Below, piece by piece: positions 29,902-38,804 of a stretch of DNA of 64,000 nt. The DNA comes from Streptomyces sp. CB09001 (GTDB lineage Bacteria > Actinomycetota > Actinomycetes > Streptomycetales > Streptomycetaceae). The notes under the pieces were generated by a model. It saw only the letters and a list, made by a program, of their open reading frames with translations. It was not told where the DNA came from and ran no database searches. Within the stretch, counting starts at the first letter, position 1, and each line of letters begins with the position of its first letter. The stretch covers positions 2,914,001 to 2,978,000 of the forward strand of contig NZ_CP026730.1 in the NCBI RefSeq assembly GCF_003369795.1, read 5' to 3'. Both the position numbers and the translations under genes were made by a program.

Positions 29902-30804
29902 TTGAAGACCGAGCCCGATGTCCAGACCGGAGCGCCGACGCCCGCCGACGGCCCGCTGATCGCGCTGGCCCGTGAGGTGTGCCCCGGCTTCGCCCCCGGG
30001 GAGGTCGTCTACCGCAGCCGCACCTCGCTGGTGGTGGGCGGCAGGCTGGACGGCGTCGAGGCGCTGGCCAAGGTGCGCACACCCGACTGGCGGCGCCAGT
30101 GCCTGCGCGAGATCGACACCTACGACCTGTTCGACGCGGTGCCCCCGCCGGTGCCGGTGCCGCGCCGGTTCGCCTCCGACCGGGAGCGGGCCGTGCTGGT
30201 CATGGAGCGGCTCACGGGGGAGGTGCTGGCGCCGGACCGGTTCCCCCTCACCCCGGTCTCCCGGGAGGACCTGGCCGGGGTGCTGGAGGCCGTGGAGCGG
30301 CTGCGGCACTGGCGGCCCGCGGCGGCCGGCGCGTGGGCGGTGGACTACCGGGGGATGCTGGAGGGGGTGCACGCCCAGGGCGTCTTCGACGACGCGCACT
30401 GGGCGGACCTGCTCAGGCTCCTCGAACTGTCCGGTCCGCCGCGCGAGTTCGGTCACGGAGACCTGGTGCTGGCCAACGTGGTCCGCAGCCGGGGCCGGCA
30501 GGTCCTGATCGACTGGGCGAGCAGCGCCCTGTTCCTGCCCGGCCTCGACCTGGCCCAGCTCTGGATGCTCCTGGGCGACGTCCCCGGGGCGCGGGCCCGC
30601 GTCGAGGTGGAGGTGGCCGAACGCGCCGACGAGCGGGACGGGATGATGCCGTTCCTGGTGAACCTGACGCTGCTGCTGTACCGCGAGCGCCGCGCCCACC
30701 TGCGGTTCACCGACGAGGCCTCGCGGACCCGGGCGGTGGGGCTCGACGCCGCCTGGGAACTGACCCGGCACCGCGTCCGGCAGTGCCTGGCGACGGCCGG
30801 CTGA
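29902..30804 (+). CDS. hasP: HasP-like 3-hydroxyasparagine phosphotransferase (APH/choline-kinase fold)
   Basis: Small-molecule kinase of 300 residues from a TTG preceded by AAGGAG at 29890-29895, 6 nt away. A GTG at 29887 overlapping the hydrolase stop is the alternative start. Aminoglycoside-phosphotransferase fold markers: Lys57, the Brenner-type catalytic loop [11 protein letters not shown] with Asp187 and Asn192, and LIDW with Asp204. In CDA clusters the gene at this position phosphorylates 3-hydroxy-Asn9, and the oxygenase that makes hydroxy-Asn is encoded just across the terminator. A self-resistance kinase is the other reading of the family, but context favours tailoring. Last gene of the rightward NRPS operon. 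Confidence 0.8.
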   Translation: MKTEPDVQTGAPTPADGPLIALAREVCPGFAPGEVVYRSRTSLVVGGRLDGVEALAKVRTPDWRRQCLREIDTYDLFDAVPPPVPVPRRFASDRERAVLVMERLTGEVLAPDRFPLTPVSREDLAGVLEAVERLRHWRPAAAGAWAVDYRGMLEGVHAQGVFDDAHWADLLRLLELSGPPREFGHGDLVLANVVRSRGRQVLIDWASSALFLPGLDLAQLWMLLGDVPGARARVEVEVAERADERDGMMPFLVNLTLLLYRERRAHLRFTDEASRTRAVGLDAAWELTRHRVRQCLATAG

Positions 30805-30815
30805 CCGGCCCGGAG

Positions 30816-30864
30816 CACACGAAGGGGCCTCCCGGTGAAGTGCGCCGGGAGGCCCCTTCGTGTG
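30816..30864. terminator. Bidirectional terminator, 20-bp perfect stem
   Basis: Arms 30816-30835 and 30845-30864 are perfect 20-bp reverse complements around a 9-nt loop. A run of G follows on the plus strand (C on the minus). It lies exactly between the convergent kinase and ABC transporter genes and would serve both. Confidence 0.9.
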
Positions 30865-30883
30865 GGGGGGGGTGAAAGGCGGT

Positions 30884-32731
30884 CTACTGGATGAGCAGTT
30901 GGTGGCTGGCCAGCTCCCGGTAGAGGGGGCTGGTGCCGGTCAGCTCCTCGTGCCGGCCCGCGGCGACGACCCGGCCGTGCTCCAGGACGACGATCTGGTC
31001 GCTGTCCACGACGGTGGACAGCCGGTGGGCGACCACGAGCAGCGTCCGGTCGGCGGTGACGGTGCCGATGGCCTCCCGCATCAGGGCCTCGTTGCGGGCG
31101 TCGAGGTTGCTGGTCGCCTCGTCGAGCAGCATGATCGGCGGCGCGGCCAGGAAGGTGCGGGCCAGCGCCAGGCGCTGCCGTTCGCCGCCGGACAGCAGGA
31201 CGCCGCCCTCGCCGACCTCGGTGTCCAGGCCCTGCGGTGCCCGCTCGATCACGCCCATGAGGTTGACCGAGCGCAGCACCTCCCGCATGTCGTCGTCGGT
31301 GGCGTCGGGCGCGGCGAGGGAGAGGTTGTCGCGGACGGTGCCGGCGAGGACCGGCGCCGACTGCTCGACGTAGCCGAGGCGTCCGCGCAGTTCGCGGCGC
31401 GGCAGGTCGCGTACGTCGGTGCCGCCGACCCGGACGGTGCCGGAGGTGACGTCGTAGAACCGTTCCACCAGCGACAGCAGGGTGGACTTGCCCGCTCCGG
31501 AGGGGCCGACGAGCGCGGTGCGGGTGCCGCGGGGGACGGTGAGGGACACGTCCCGCAGGACCGTCTCGCCGTCGGCGTAGCCGAAGCTGACGTCCTCGAA
31601 CTCGATCGCGGGCGGCCGTCGTTCGGCGCCGGCGGGCTCGGTCCCGGGCCGGGTGCGCTCGCGCACCGTGAGCGGTCCCGCGCCGGCGTCGGTCTCCTGC
31701 GGCAGGTCCACCATCTCCTCGATGCGCTGGAGGGCGCCGAGCCCGGACTGGAGCCGGGAGTAGGCGGTCAGCGCGCGGCCGAGGGGGAACCACAGCATGA
31801 AGAGGAAGAGCACGAAGGCGACCATGTCGCCGACCTGGATGGCACCGCTGGCCACCCGGGCGCCGCCGAGGCCGAGGACGACGAGGAACGCCACCTGGAT
31901 GGTGGTCGAGGTGATCGGGTTGATCATCGCCTGGAGCCGGGCGATGCGCATCCCGGCGTGGTAGGCCTGCTGCGCGTACCCGTCGACGGCCTTGCCCTCG
32001 CGTTCCTCGGCGCCGCTGGCGCGGATGGTGCGCACGGCGGAGATGGCGCGCTCGACGGCGGACGTCATCTCGCCGATCCGGTCCTGGGCGTCGCGGGAGG
32101 CGCCCCGCACCCGCCGGGAGAGCCCGACGACGGCGAGGACGCCCAGTCCGAGGCCGAGGGCGGTGGCCGCGAACAGGGTGGGGTCGATCAGGCACATCAT
32201 GAGCGCGGAGCCGCCGACCATGACGACGTTGGTCACGGTGTCGAAGAGGCCGGAGGTGACCACCGCGCGCAGCATGGTGGTGTCGGCGCCGACCCGGGAG
32301 AGCATGTCGCCGGTGCGGCGCTGGTCGTACTCGGTGATGGGCAGCCGCAGCAGCCGGGCCACCAGCCGGCGGCGGGCGGTCAGCACGAGCCCTTCGGCGG
32401 CCCGCTGGAGCAGGTAGTCGCGGACCCCGCCGAGTACGGCCACCACCACGAGGACGCCGATGAGCAGGGCCACCAGCCGCCCCACCGGCTTGTCCGCCTC
32501 GATGTCGGCCAGGACGTCCCGGGTCAGCACCGGCTGGCTGAGGGTCAGCAGGGTGACCACCAGGGAGAGCACCGCGACGATCCCCAGCGTCGGCCAGTAG
32601 CCCTGGAGATACGGGAACAGGGAGCGCAGCCCGACCTTGCGGACCGGCGGGGCGGGCGGTCCGGACTCCGGCGCGCCCTTCGCGCCGGTATCCCGGGCGG
32701 GCGGTCGCTCCCTGGTCTGCGTGCTCGTCAT
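30884..32731 (-). CDS. ABC exporter, fused permease-ATPase half-transporter (CDA export/resistance)
   Basis: Type IV-fold ABC exporter of 615 residues. Transmembrane domain about residues 35-330, with clear hydrophobic segments near 50-65, 88-100, 165-202 and 278-315. ATPase domain about 375-610: Walker A GPSGAGKST (409-417), signature LSGGERQ (513-519), Walker B IMLLDEAT (533-540) and switch His569. It should act as a homodimer in the membrane. Its place beside asnO mirrors SCO3235 of the CDA cluster, suggesting lipopeptide export and possibly self-protection. It starts 39 nt after the asnO stop, so both are probably one leftward operon. Confidence 0.9.
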   Translation of the reverse strand: MTSTQTRERPPARDTGAKGAPESGPPAPPVRKVGLRSLFPYLQGYWPTLGIVAVLSLVVTLLTLSQPVLTRDVLADIEADKPVGRLVALLIGVLVVVAVLGGVRDYLLQRAAEGLVLTARRRLVARLLRLPITEYDQRRTGDMLSRVGADTTMLRAVVTSGLFDTVTNVVMVGGSALMMCLIDPTLFAATALGLGLGVLAVVGLSRRVRGASRDAQDRIGEMTSAVERAISAVRTIRASGAEEREGKAVDGYAQQAYHAGMRIARLQAMINPITSTTIQVAFLVVLGLGGARVASGAIQVGDMVAFVLFLFMLWFPLGRALTAYSRLQSGLGALQRIEEMVDLPQETDAGAGPLTVRERTRPGTEPAGAERRPPAIEFEDVSFGYADGETVLRDVSLTVPRGTRTALVGPSGAGKSTLLSLVERFYDVTSGTVRVGGTDVRDLPRRELRGRLGYVEQSAPVLAGTVRDNLSLAAPDATDDDMREVLRSVNLMGVIERAPQGLDTEVGEGGVLLSGGERQRLALARTFLAAPPIMLLDEATSNLDARNEALMREAIGTVTADRTLLVVAHRLSTVVDSDQIVVLEHGRVVAAGRHEELTGTSPLYRELASHQLLIQ

Positions 32732-32770
32732 CGCACTCCTACTCCTGTCGCACTGCGGGGGCTTGGCCGG

Positions 32771-33772
32771 TCAGGCGGGCTGCGGGGCCGCTCCGAGCAC
32801 GTAGCCGTCGGCCGGCCGCAGCGCGCGCGAGCGGCGCAGGTCGCTGAGCACGAAGGTGCGCTGCAGCCAGCGGTCGGTGCCGTCGTAGCGGGGGGTGAAC
32901 TCGGTGCGGCCGTGCACGGTGACGCGGTTGTCCACGATCGCCAGCTCCCCGGGCAGGAGGCGGTGGGTGACGGCGGTGGCGTCGAAGCGGGCCTGGAGTT
33001 CGCGCAGGGCCTCGGCGGCCCGTTCGGTCACCGGCTCGGTGGCCGCCAGGTCCACCCGGAGGTCGGGGTCCGAGGGGTCGCCGAGGAGTACCGGTCCGGG
33101 TGCCTCCTCGGGGCCGCTCAGCTGGAAGGAGGGCGGCGGCGCGGTGCGGAACTCCGGTGCCCACAGGGCGTCCACGGTGGAGTCGGACAGCAGCGGCAGC
33201 ACCCGCCGCACGCAGGCGGTGCGCAGGCCCGCCCGGCCGGTGGGGTCGGCGCGCAGGCACAGCAGCATCACGAAGTCGGGGCGGTGCTCGTGGAAGGCGT
33301 TCTCGTTGTGGAACGTCAGCAGGGTGGACCCGGCGTTGCCCTGGAACTCCTCCATGCCCGGCACGGGCACGACGTCCTGCACGAGGGCGCCGTTCTTCTC
33401 CGGCAGGAACGCGCCGGGGTCGCCGAGCCCGCAGGCGGTCATCAGCAGCACGGCGGCGCCCAGCGAGGCCTCGCGCTGCACGGAGCCGTTGACCCGTGGG
33501 GTCGGCGGCAGCCCCATGGAGTCGACGGGCAGGCCGCGCAGCACGATCGCGCCGTCCGGTCCCGAGTCCCGGCGGAATCCGGCGAGGTCCCGGCGCAGGG
33601 TCGCCGGCCAGGCGTGCCAGGCGTGCCTGGCCGCCTCGACCCATTCGGCGTCGTCGGGCCGCCCGGTCGCCTGCGTGGCGAGTTTCCAGGCGATCTCCTC
33701 GACGAGTTCCGCGTCCGACTGATCCAGCGTCACGTCGTAGCGCGACGCCGGTCCCGCGGCATTCGCAGCCAT
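32771..33772 (-). CDS. asnO: L-asparagine 3-oxygenase AsnO (Fe(II)/2-oxoglutarate dioxygenase)
   Basis: Clavaminate-synthase-like oxygenase of 333 residues, the length I recall for S. coelicolor AsnO. The iron ligands fall at the same numbers: His155 and Glu157 (HNE) and His287 (VHGR). Glu125, Asn146, Asp241 and Arg305, which I remember as substrate or cosubstrate contacts in AsnO, are also conserved in place. AsnO hydroxylates free L-Asn at C3 before the Asn-specific module loads it. That fits the DLTKVGEVG adenylation pocket in PS2. The ATG is preceded by GGAGG 8 nt upstream. It is the first gene of the leftward asnO-ABC pair. Other members of this family act on Arg or Lys, but the residue match and context favour Asn. 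Confidence 0.92.
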   Translation of the reverse strand: MAANAAGPASRYDVTLDQSDAELVEEIAWKLATQATGRPDDAEWVEAARHAWHAWPATLRRDLAGFRRDSGPDGAIVLRGLPVDSMGLPPTPRVNGSVQREASLGAAVLLMTACGLGDPGAFLPEKNGALVQDVVPVPGMEEFQGNAGSTLLTFHNENAFHEHRPDFVMLLCLRADPTGRAGLRTACVRRVLPLLSDSTVDALWAPEFRTAPPPSFQLSGPEEAPGPVLLGDPSDPDLRVDLAATEPVTERAAEALRELQARFDATAVTHRLLPGELAIVDNRVTVHGRTEFTPRYDGTDRWLQRTFVLSDLRRSRALRPADGYVLGAAPQPA

Positions 33773-33829
33773 GGTCAGAGCCTCCGTCCACCGTCGTTTT
33801 GTGTGTACTCGGGACGCTATGGGCCGTCG

Positions 33830-34292
33830 TTATCGGCCGCGTATCGAGCGGGCATGGGGAGAGAAGCCGGCCGGCGAGAGCAGCAGGTCCTTGACCTCCG
33901 TCGCGGCGACGGACTCCCCCAGCGGCGCGTCCGGGTCGGAGACCAGGAGCACCGGTGCGTCCTCGGGGCGGCCGGACAGGCGTCCGTGGCTGCCGCGGAA
34001 CCGGGAGCCGTCCAGGGGTCGACGTTCATGGTGGAGCGCAGACCGAGCTTCTCGCGGGCCAGTGCCGCCGCCGCGCGGAGCCGGGCCGCCGCCGGGGTGT
34101 GGTGGTCGAAGCCCAGCTCGGCCGGGTCGTAGCCGGGCTTGCGGTGGATCTCGACGGTGCGGGCGAAGTCCGGGGCGCGGGCGCCGTCCAGCCAGTAGCA
34201 GTAGGTGAACCAGGCCTCGGGCCGGGCGACGGCGACGAGTTCACCGGCCCGCTGGTGGGCGAGGCCGTGTTCAGCTTCGGCACCACGTAGGC
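33830..34292 (-). pseudogene. Decayed alkaline-phosphatase-superfamily (nucleotide pyrophosphatase-like) gene, C-terminal remnant
   Basis: Minus-strand translation across two frames gives recognisable pieces: [19 protein letters not shown], then [21 protein letters not shown], then after a shift [19 protein letters not shown] and [10 protein letters not shown], ending at a TAA whose complement is 33830-33832. These match what I remember of the C-terminus of actinobacterial alkaline phosphatase/type I phosphodiesterase-like proteins. One base appears lost near 34015 (after MNV). The whole N-terminal two thirds is missing, where the fabH4-like gene now ends. It explains the otherwise gene-free 550 bp between asnO and fabH4 and marks an old deletion boundary. 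Homology is from recall and should be searched. Confidence 0.6.
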
Positions 34293-34329
34293 CCTTCCTC
34301 TCGCGCGCCAGGTTCGTCGCTCGGTGCGG

Positions 34330-35322
34330 TCAGCTCCGCTGGTCCTGGACGGGTTCCGCGCCCGACCAGACGACGGCGGCGGAGCCCCAGGTCAGGCCGC
34401 CGCCGAAGGCGGTCAGGAGCAGCCGGTCCCCGGAGCCGATACGTCCCTGTGCGGCCGCCTCGGCCAGGGCGAGGGGGATGGACGCGGCGGCGGTGTTGGC
34501 CACGTCCGCGATGTTCGACACCACCCGCTCCCGGGGCAGCCGCAGCCGCTTCGCCACCGAGGTGAGGATGCGGAGGTTCGCCTGGTGCCCGACGAAGGCG
34601 TCCACGTCCGCCAGGTCCCAGCCCGCGTGGGCGGCGGTGGAGCGCGCGGACTCCGTCATGGTGGTGACGGCACGGGCGTAGACGTCGCTGCCGCGCATGG
34701 TGAGGTACGCGCCGTCCGGCGGGATGGTGATCAGCTCGTCGCCGGTGCCGTCGCTGCCGAGTTCGGTGTGCAGCACGGCGCCCGGGTCGCCGGTGCTGCC
34801 GCGCTCCAGGAGCACGGCGCCCGCGCCGTCGCCGAACACGACTGCGGTGCCGCGGTCACCGGGGTCCACGATCGAGGAGTAGACGTCCGCGCCGATGACC
34901 AGGGCCCGGTCGCAGGTACCCGCGGTGATCATCGCGTCGGCGACGGACAGCCCGTACACGAAGCCGGAGCACACGGCGGACAGGTCGAACGCGGCGGCGT
35001 CCCGCAGCCCGAGCCGGGACGCCACCCGGGGCGCGGTCGCGGGGCAGCGCCGGTCCGGTGTGGTGGTGGCGAGGAGGACGAGGTCGCAGTCGTCCCGTCC
35101 GGCGGACTTCAGCGCGGCGGCCCCGGCGGTGACGGCGAGGTCCCCCGTGGTGGTCCCCGGGGACACCCGGCGCCGGCGCTCGATGCCGGTACGGCTGTGA
35201 ATCCAGGTGTGGTCGGTGTCCAGGTGCCGCGACACCTCGTCGTTGTCGACCACGGTCTCCGGCAGACAGGTGCCCACGCCGGTGACGACGGCCCCGGTCC
35301 GACCGCCGCCCGCGGCGCTCAC
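34330..35322 (-). CDS. fabH4: Beta-ketoacyl-ACP synthase III (FabH4-like) for the lipopeptide acyl tail
   Basis: KASIII of 330 residues with the full catalytic triad: Cys118 in AVCSGF, His246 in GHQAN, Asn276 in VANTAAAS. It should start a short acyl chain on the dedicated ACP. It is the last gene of the leftward operon ACP-fabF3-hxcO-fabH4. Its start overlaps the oxidase stop by 4 nt (35319-35322), so it is translationally coupled. The same four-gene order occurs in the CDA cluster, where it builds the six-carbon 2,3-epoxyhexanoyl tail. Confidence 0.9.
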   Translation of the reverse strand: MSAAGGGRTGAVVTGVGTCLPETVVDNDEVSRHLDTDHTWIHSRTGIERRRRVSPGTTTGDLAVTAGAAALKSAGRDDCDLVLLATTTPDRRCPATAPRVASRLGLRDAAAFDLSAVCSGFVYGLSVADAMITAGTCDRALVIGADVYSSIVDPGDRGTAVVFGDGAGAVLLERGSTGDPGAVLHTELGSDGTGDELITIPPDGAYLTMRGSDVYARAVTTMTESARSTAAHAGWDLADVDAFVGHQANLRILTSVAKRLRLPRERVVSNIADVANTAAASIPLALAEAAAQGRIGSGDRLLLTAFGGGLTWGSAAVVWSGAEPVQDQRS

Positions 35323-37118
35323 GCGCGTACTCCGGCCTGCACGGTGCCGGGGGGCTGCACGGTACCCGGGGCCGGGACGCTACCCGGGGCCGGGACGCTA
35401 CCGAGGGCCGGGACGGTGCCCGGGGCCGGTCCGGTGTCGGCATGGGCCGCGGCGGCGTGGCGTTCCGCGAAGTCCGGGTGGGCGATCGGGGCGCTGATCA
35501 GGCCCTCGGGCACGGCCAGTTCGCGCAGCAGCGCGGCGGCGTCGAGGGGGGCGCCCGCCGCCTCGTGCCGGGCCGCCTCGAACCCCAGGAGGGCGTGCTG
35601 GTCGAGGATCCCGGCCCGCAGCGCGGCCAGCGCGTGTTCCAGCACGCAGACCGCCGCGTACTGCGCGAGCAGCCGCTCGGACAGCGGGGTCGCGGCGTTC
35701 CGGGCCCAGTGGCCGATCGCCAGCGTCTGGTGGACGGCGCGGCTCCACTGCGCGCTGGCCTCACCGGCGCCGTCCCGCTCCACCCGGTCGAGCAGGACGT
35801 CGCAGACGGCCCGCAGCACCCGGACGGCGTCCAGCCGTTCGGCCCCGGCGACCGCCTCGTCCAGCACCCGGTCGAAGTCCTCGCGGTGGCGCAGGGCGAA
35901 CCGGGTCGCCTGGTAGCCGAGGACGGTGTTGTCACCGCCGAAGGTGACCGCGATCTCGTAGTCGTGCAGCAGCGGCGCGATCTGGTTGGCGTCGTGGTAG
36001 CCGAGCCCGCCGCACAGCTCCCGGGTCTCGGCCAGCGTGTGCCGGGCGTCGCCGGTGCAGCCGGACTTGCCGCAGGAGATCAGGGCGTGCAGCACCTGGT
36101 CGCGGCCCGGGGCTCCCTCGGCGCTGCGGGCCACCGCCACCTCGGACAGCGCCGTCATGGCGTGCCGGGCGGCCAGCGAGCGCCCCACGGCCGCCGACAG
36201 CCGCATCCGGTAGTGCTCGTGACCGATCAGCGGCCTGCCGAAGGTCTGTTTGACGGCCGCGAACCGCGTGGTGATCGCGCAGGCGAGCAGTTGCGCGTAC
36301 GCCGCTCCCACCGACGGGAAGAGCCGCTCGTGGGTGAAGGTGGCGAGGCACTCCTCGAACCGCCGGTGGCGCGGCAGCGGGGACCGGTAGGTGCCCTCCT
36401 CGTCGATCGACGCCCAGCGGTTCATCAGCGCGGACAGCGGCAGCCGGTGGTCCGTGAAGGTCAGTACGCCGGTCTGGTTGGCCGTGACTCCGCCCTTCGG
36501 CTCGGCCCGGCCGATGCGCACGCCGGGCAGTACGGTCCCGGCCTCGCGCAGCGGTACCCGCAGCCAGTGGTGTCCCTCGTCGCGCCCGCCGACCTCCAGC
36601 CGGCTCAGCACCATGGCGACGTCGCCGCTGTGCAGGCTGTTGCCGGTCCACACCTTGCTGTCGGCGGGTCGGGGCGTGTTCAGGACCAGGGTCCGGTCCT
36701 GCGGGTCGTACGTCGCGGTGGTCCGCACCTGCTTCAGGTCCGAGCCGGTCAGCAGTTCGGAACCGGCGAAGCAGTACAGCCGCTCCATCGTCTCGATCTC
36801 TCCGGCCCAGGAGTCCAGTTGCTCCGTGCCGCCGTGGCTGAGCAGCGCGTCACCGGCGATCTGGTGCGAGACCAGGACGTTGAGCAGGGAGAGGTCGTAC
36901 GCGCCGATCCAGCCCATGGTGCGCAGGAACTCCGGGAAGCGGGCGCTGTCGCCGCGGCCCAGCCAGCGGGAGTTCGCCGCGAAACCGGCGCCGTTGAGGA
37001 GCCGCGCCCGGCGCAGCGTCAGCAGGCTGTAGTCGAGGATGCTCAGGTCGTCCGGTCGGATGGTGGCGAACTCGGGCCCGGAGAGGACACGGGCCAGCTC
37101 TTCTTCGCGTTGCGTCAT
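35319..37118 (-). CDS. hxcO: HxcO-like acyl-ACP oxidase (acyl-CoA oxidase family)
   Basis: Flavoprotein of 599 residues in the acyl-CoA oxidase/dehydrogenase superfamily. The flavin-binding region is recognisable (YCFAGSELLTGSD at about 115; CGGLGYHDANQ at about 369). In CDA, HxcO dehydrogenates ACP-bound hexanoyl and was reported also to epoxidise. The stretch VTFGGDNTV (391-399) aligns with the family's T(Y/F)EG(E/D)N motif, where the Glu is the catalytic base; here it reads Gly394. The last ~35 residues are a Pro-Ala-Pro-Gly-x-Val repeat coded by 18-bp tandem units (35361-35430) and probably disordered. ATG start 48 nt after the fabF3-like stop. No HcmO-type second epoxidase gene is seen beside it. 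Confidence 0.85.
   Translation of the reverse strand: MTQREEELARVLSGPEFATIRPDDLSILDYSLLTLRRARLLNGAGFAANSRWLGRGDSARFPEFLRTMGWIGAYDLSLLNVLVSHQIAGDALLSHGGTEQLDSWAGEIETMERLYCFAGSELLTGSDLKQVRTTATYDPQDRTLVLNTPRPADSKVWTGNSLHSGDVAMVLSRLEVGGRDEGHHWLRVPLREAGTVLPGVRIGRAEPKGGVTANQTGVLTFTDHRLPLSALMNRWASIDEEGTYRSPLPRHRRFEECLATFTHERLFPSVGAAYAQLLACAITTRFAAVKQTFGRPLIGHEHYRMRLSAAVGRSLAARHAMTALSEVAVARSAEGAPGRDQVLHALISCGKSGCTGDARHTLAETRELCGGLGYHDANQIAPLLHDYEIAVTFGGDNTVLGYQATRFALRHREDFDRVLDEAVAGAERLDAVRVLRAVCDVLLDRVERDGAGEASAQWSRAVHQTLAIGHWARNAATPLSERLLAQYAAVCVLEHALAALRAGILDQHALLGFEAARHEAAGAPLDAAALLRELAVPEGLISAPIAHPDFAERHAAAAHADTGPAPGTVPALGSVPAPGSVPAPGTVQPPGTVQAGVRA
35361..35430 (-). repeat. 18-bp minisatellite in hxcO 3' end
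   Basis: Three near-perfect 18-bp copies (35361-35378, 35379-35396, 35397-35414) and a partial fourth, consensus close to GCTACCCGGGGCCGGGAC on the plus strand. In frame it encodes a PAPG(T/S)V hexapeptide repeat at the oxidase C-terminus. Confidence 0.9.
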
Positions 37119-37166
37119 GGGCTCTCCAGGAAGGGAAGCTCGGATCCGTGGACGCCGTGGCGTCGT

Positions 37167-38387
37167 TCAGCCGGCGGCCAGCACCAGGGCGCAGTTGCTG
37201 CCCCCGAATCCGAAGGAGGTGCTCACGGCCACGTTCCCGTCGTGCCGGCGCACCCCGCCGAGGACCAGGTCGAGTTCCGGCAGTGCGGGGTCGGCCCGCT
37301 CGGTGTGCGCGATCGGCGGCAGGACGCCGCTGCGCAGGCTGCGCAGGGTCAGTACGGCCTCGATGGCACCGGCCGCGCCGAGGGTGTGGCCCAGCAGGCC
37401 CTTGTTGGCGGTCACGGACGGACCGTGCGGGAAGAGGCGGGCGAGGAGCCGGGCCTCCGTCTGGTCGTTCTGCGGGGTCGAGGTGCCGTGCGCGTTGACG
37501 GTGGTCACGTCCCGTGTCGACAGGCGCGCGGCGGTCAGCGCCTGTTCCACGGCGGCCGCGGCGCCGGCGCCGTCCGGGCGGGGGGCCGTCGGGTGGTGGG
37601 CGTCGGAGGTGTCGGCATGGCCGAGCAGCCGCCCCAGCACCTCCGCGCCCCGGGCACGCGCCTTGGCCGGCGTCTCCATCACGACGGCCGCGGCGCCTTC
37701 CGAGATCACGAAACCGTCGCGCTCGGCGCAGAACGGCCGGGACGCGTCGACGGTCTTCTGCTCGGAGAGCGCGCCCATGCGGGCGAACCCGGAGACGACG
37801 AGGGGGGTGACACCCGCGTCCGTGCCGCAGGCGACGACCGTGTCGCAGACACCGGCGTTCAGCAGCGTCTTGCCGAGCCCGAACGCCGAGGCTCCCGAGG
37901 CACAGGCGGCGGCCACGGTGTGTCCGGGCCCGGTGATCCCGTAGCGGGCACCGATGGTTCCGGCCGCCATGTTGATCAGTGCCCGGGGGTGCAGGTACGG
38001 CGAGACCATGTCCGGGCCCTGGCGCTCCATCCGCCGGTACTGCTCGCCGTGCGTGGTCACGCCCCCCAGGCCGCTGCCCACCACGATGCCGACCCGGCCG
38101 CCGTCCCAGCTGTCCGGGTCGAGCCGCGACTGCGCGAGCGCCTCCGCGACCGCGACCAGCGCGAACCGTATGAACGGGTCCGTACGGGCGGTCCCGCGCC
38201 CGGTCAGCTGCCCCGGCCGCAGTGCGGGCACCCGCAGGCTGTGCCAGGCCCCGGTGCCGGCCAGCGGCTCGGGGTCACCGCTCTCCAGGGACCGGGCGGC
38301 GCACATCGCCTCCCAGGTCGAGTCGGTGTCGGTACCGGCCGGCGTCACCAGTCCGACACCGGTGATGGCGACGGGCCCCTCGGTCAC
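37167..38387 (-). CDS. fabF3: Beta-ketoacyl-ACP synthase II (FabF3-like)
   Basis: KASII of 406 residues with Cys162 (AAACASGAS), His300 (NAHGTST) and His334 (KGLLGHTLG), the usual elongating-ketosynthase triad. It should extend the ACP-bound acyl chain, working with the KASIII two genes downstream. Its start overlaps the ACP stop by 4 nt (38384-38387). Orthologous in place to fabF3 of CDA. Confidence 0.9.
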   Translation of the reverse strand: MTEGPVAITGVGLVTPAGTDTDSTWEAMCAARSLESGDPEPLAGTGAWHSLRVPALRPGQLTGRGTARTDPFIRFALVAVAEALAQSRLDPDSWDGGRVGIVVGSGLGGVTTHGEQYRRMERQGPDMVSPYLHPRALINMAAGTIGARYGITGPGHTVAAACASGASAFGLGKTLLNAGVCDTVVACGTDAGVTPLVVSGFARMGALSEQKTVDASRPFCAERDGFVISEGAAAVVMETPAKARARGAEVLGRLLGHADTSDAHHPTAPRPDGAGAAAAVEQALTAARLSTRDVTTVNAHGTSTPQNDQTEARLLARLFPHGPSVTANKGLLGHTLGAAGAIEAVLTLRSLRSGVLPPIAHTERADPALPELDLVLGGVRRHDGNVAVSTSFGFGGSNCALVLAAG

Positions 38388-38629
38388 GCCGCTTCCAGAC
38401 CCGAGCCGGCCAGCAGGACCACTTCCCCGACGGTGAGATCCGCGATCCGCGTCTCCTCACCGCTGAGGTCCACGCCGGTCTCCTCCTTGATCCGCACGAT
38501 CAGCTCGGCGACGGCCAGCGAGTCCAGCTCCAGGTTCCGCAGCGAGGCACCCTCCGTGATCTCCGCGGGGTCCACTTCCAGATCCTCGGCCAGAATCCCG
38601 TGCACAACCGACTTGGGGTCCGTACTCAT
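38384..38629 (-). CDS. Acyl carrier protein for the lipopeptide acyl tail
   Basis: ACP of 81 residues; the phosphopantetheine Ser lies in LELDSLAVAEL. I chose the ATG at 38629 because AGAGGTG stands 6 nt upstream; a GTG at 38638 would add three residues. First gene of the acyl-tail operon, coupled to fabF3. It carries the short fatty acid while FabF3, FabH4 and HxcO work on it, then hands it to the initiation C domain of PS1 (outside the window). Confidence 0.9.
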   Translation of the reverse strand: MSTDPKSVVHGILAEDLEVDPAEITEGASLRNLELDSLAVAELIVRIKEETGVDLSGEETRIADLTVGEVVLLAGSGLEAA

Positions 38630-38757
38630 CGCGTTCACCTCTGGGGCTCAGGATTGATTCGACACCTCGAAACGAGATCGGGCTCCACTGTGCTGGCGAC
38701 GGATATGGGGGACCTATCGCGCCGTTATCGGGGAGCGGAGACGGCTGAAAAGAGGGA

Positions 38758-38782
38758 CGGGCGGCCACTGTTCGGCCGCCCG
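38758..38782 (-). terminator. Hairpin downstream of the MarR gene
   Basis: Perfect 9-bp stem CGGGCGGCC/GGCCGCCCG (38758-38766 and 38774-38782) with a 7-nt loop. It lies 22 nt past the MarR stop on the minus strand and upstream of the ACP gene, so it separates the two clusters. Confidence 0.65.
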
Positions 38783-38804
38783 CGGGAGTTCTGTCGTGGT
38801 GCCG

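Noticed and set aside
30860..34132. Plus-strand frame of 1,090 codons across the ABC exporter and asnO
   Set aside because: No recognisable domains, compositional noise. The minus-strand genes there have full motif sets and ribosome sites.
34026..34286. 86-codon minus-strand ORF with an ATG/GTG start
   Set aside because: It runs in the wrong frame across the phosphatase remnant; the conserved peptides are in the other two frames.
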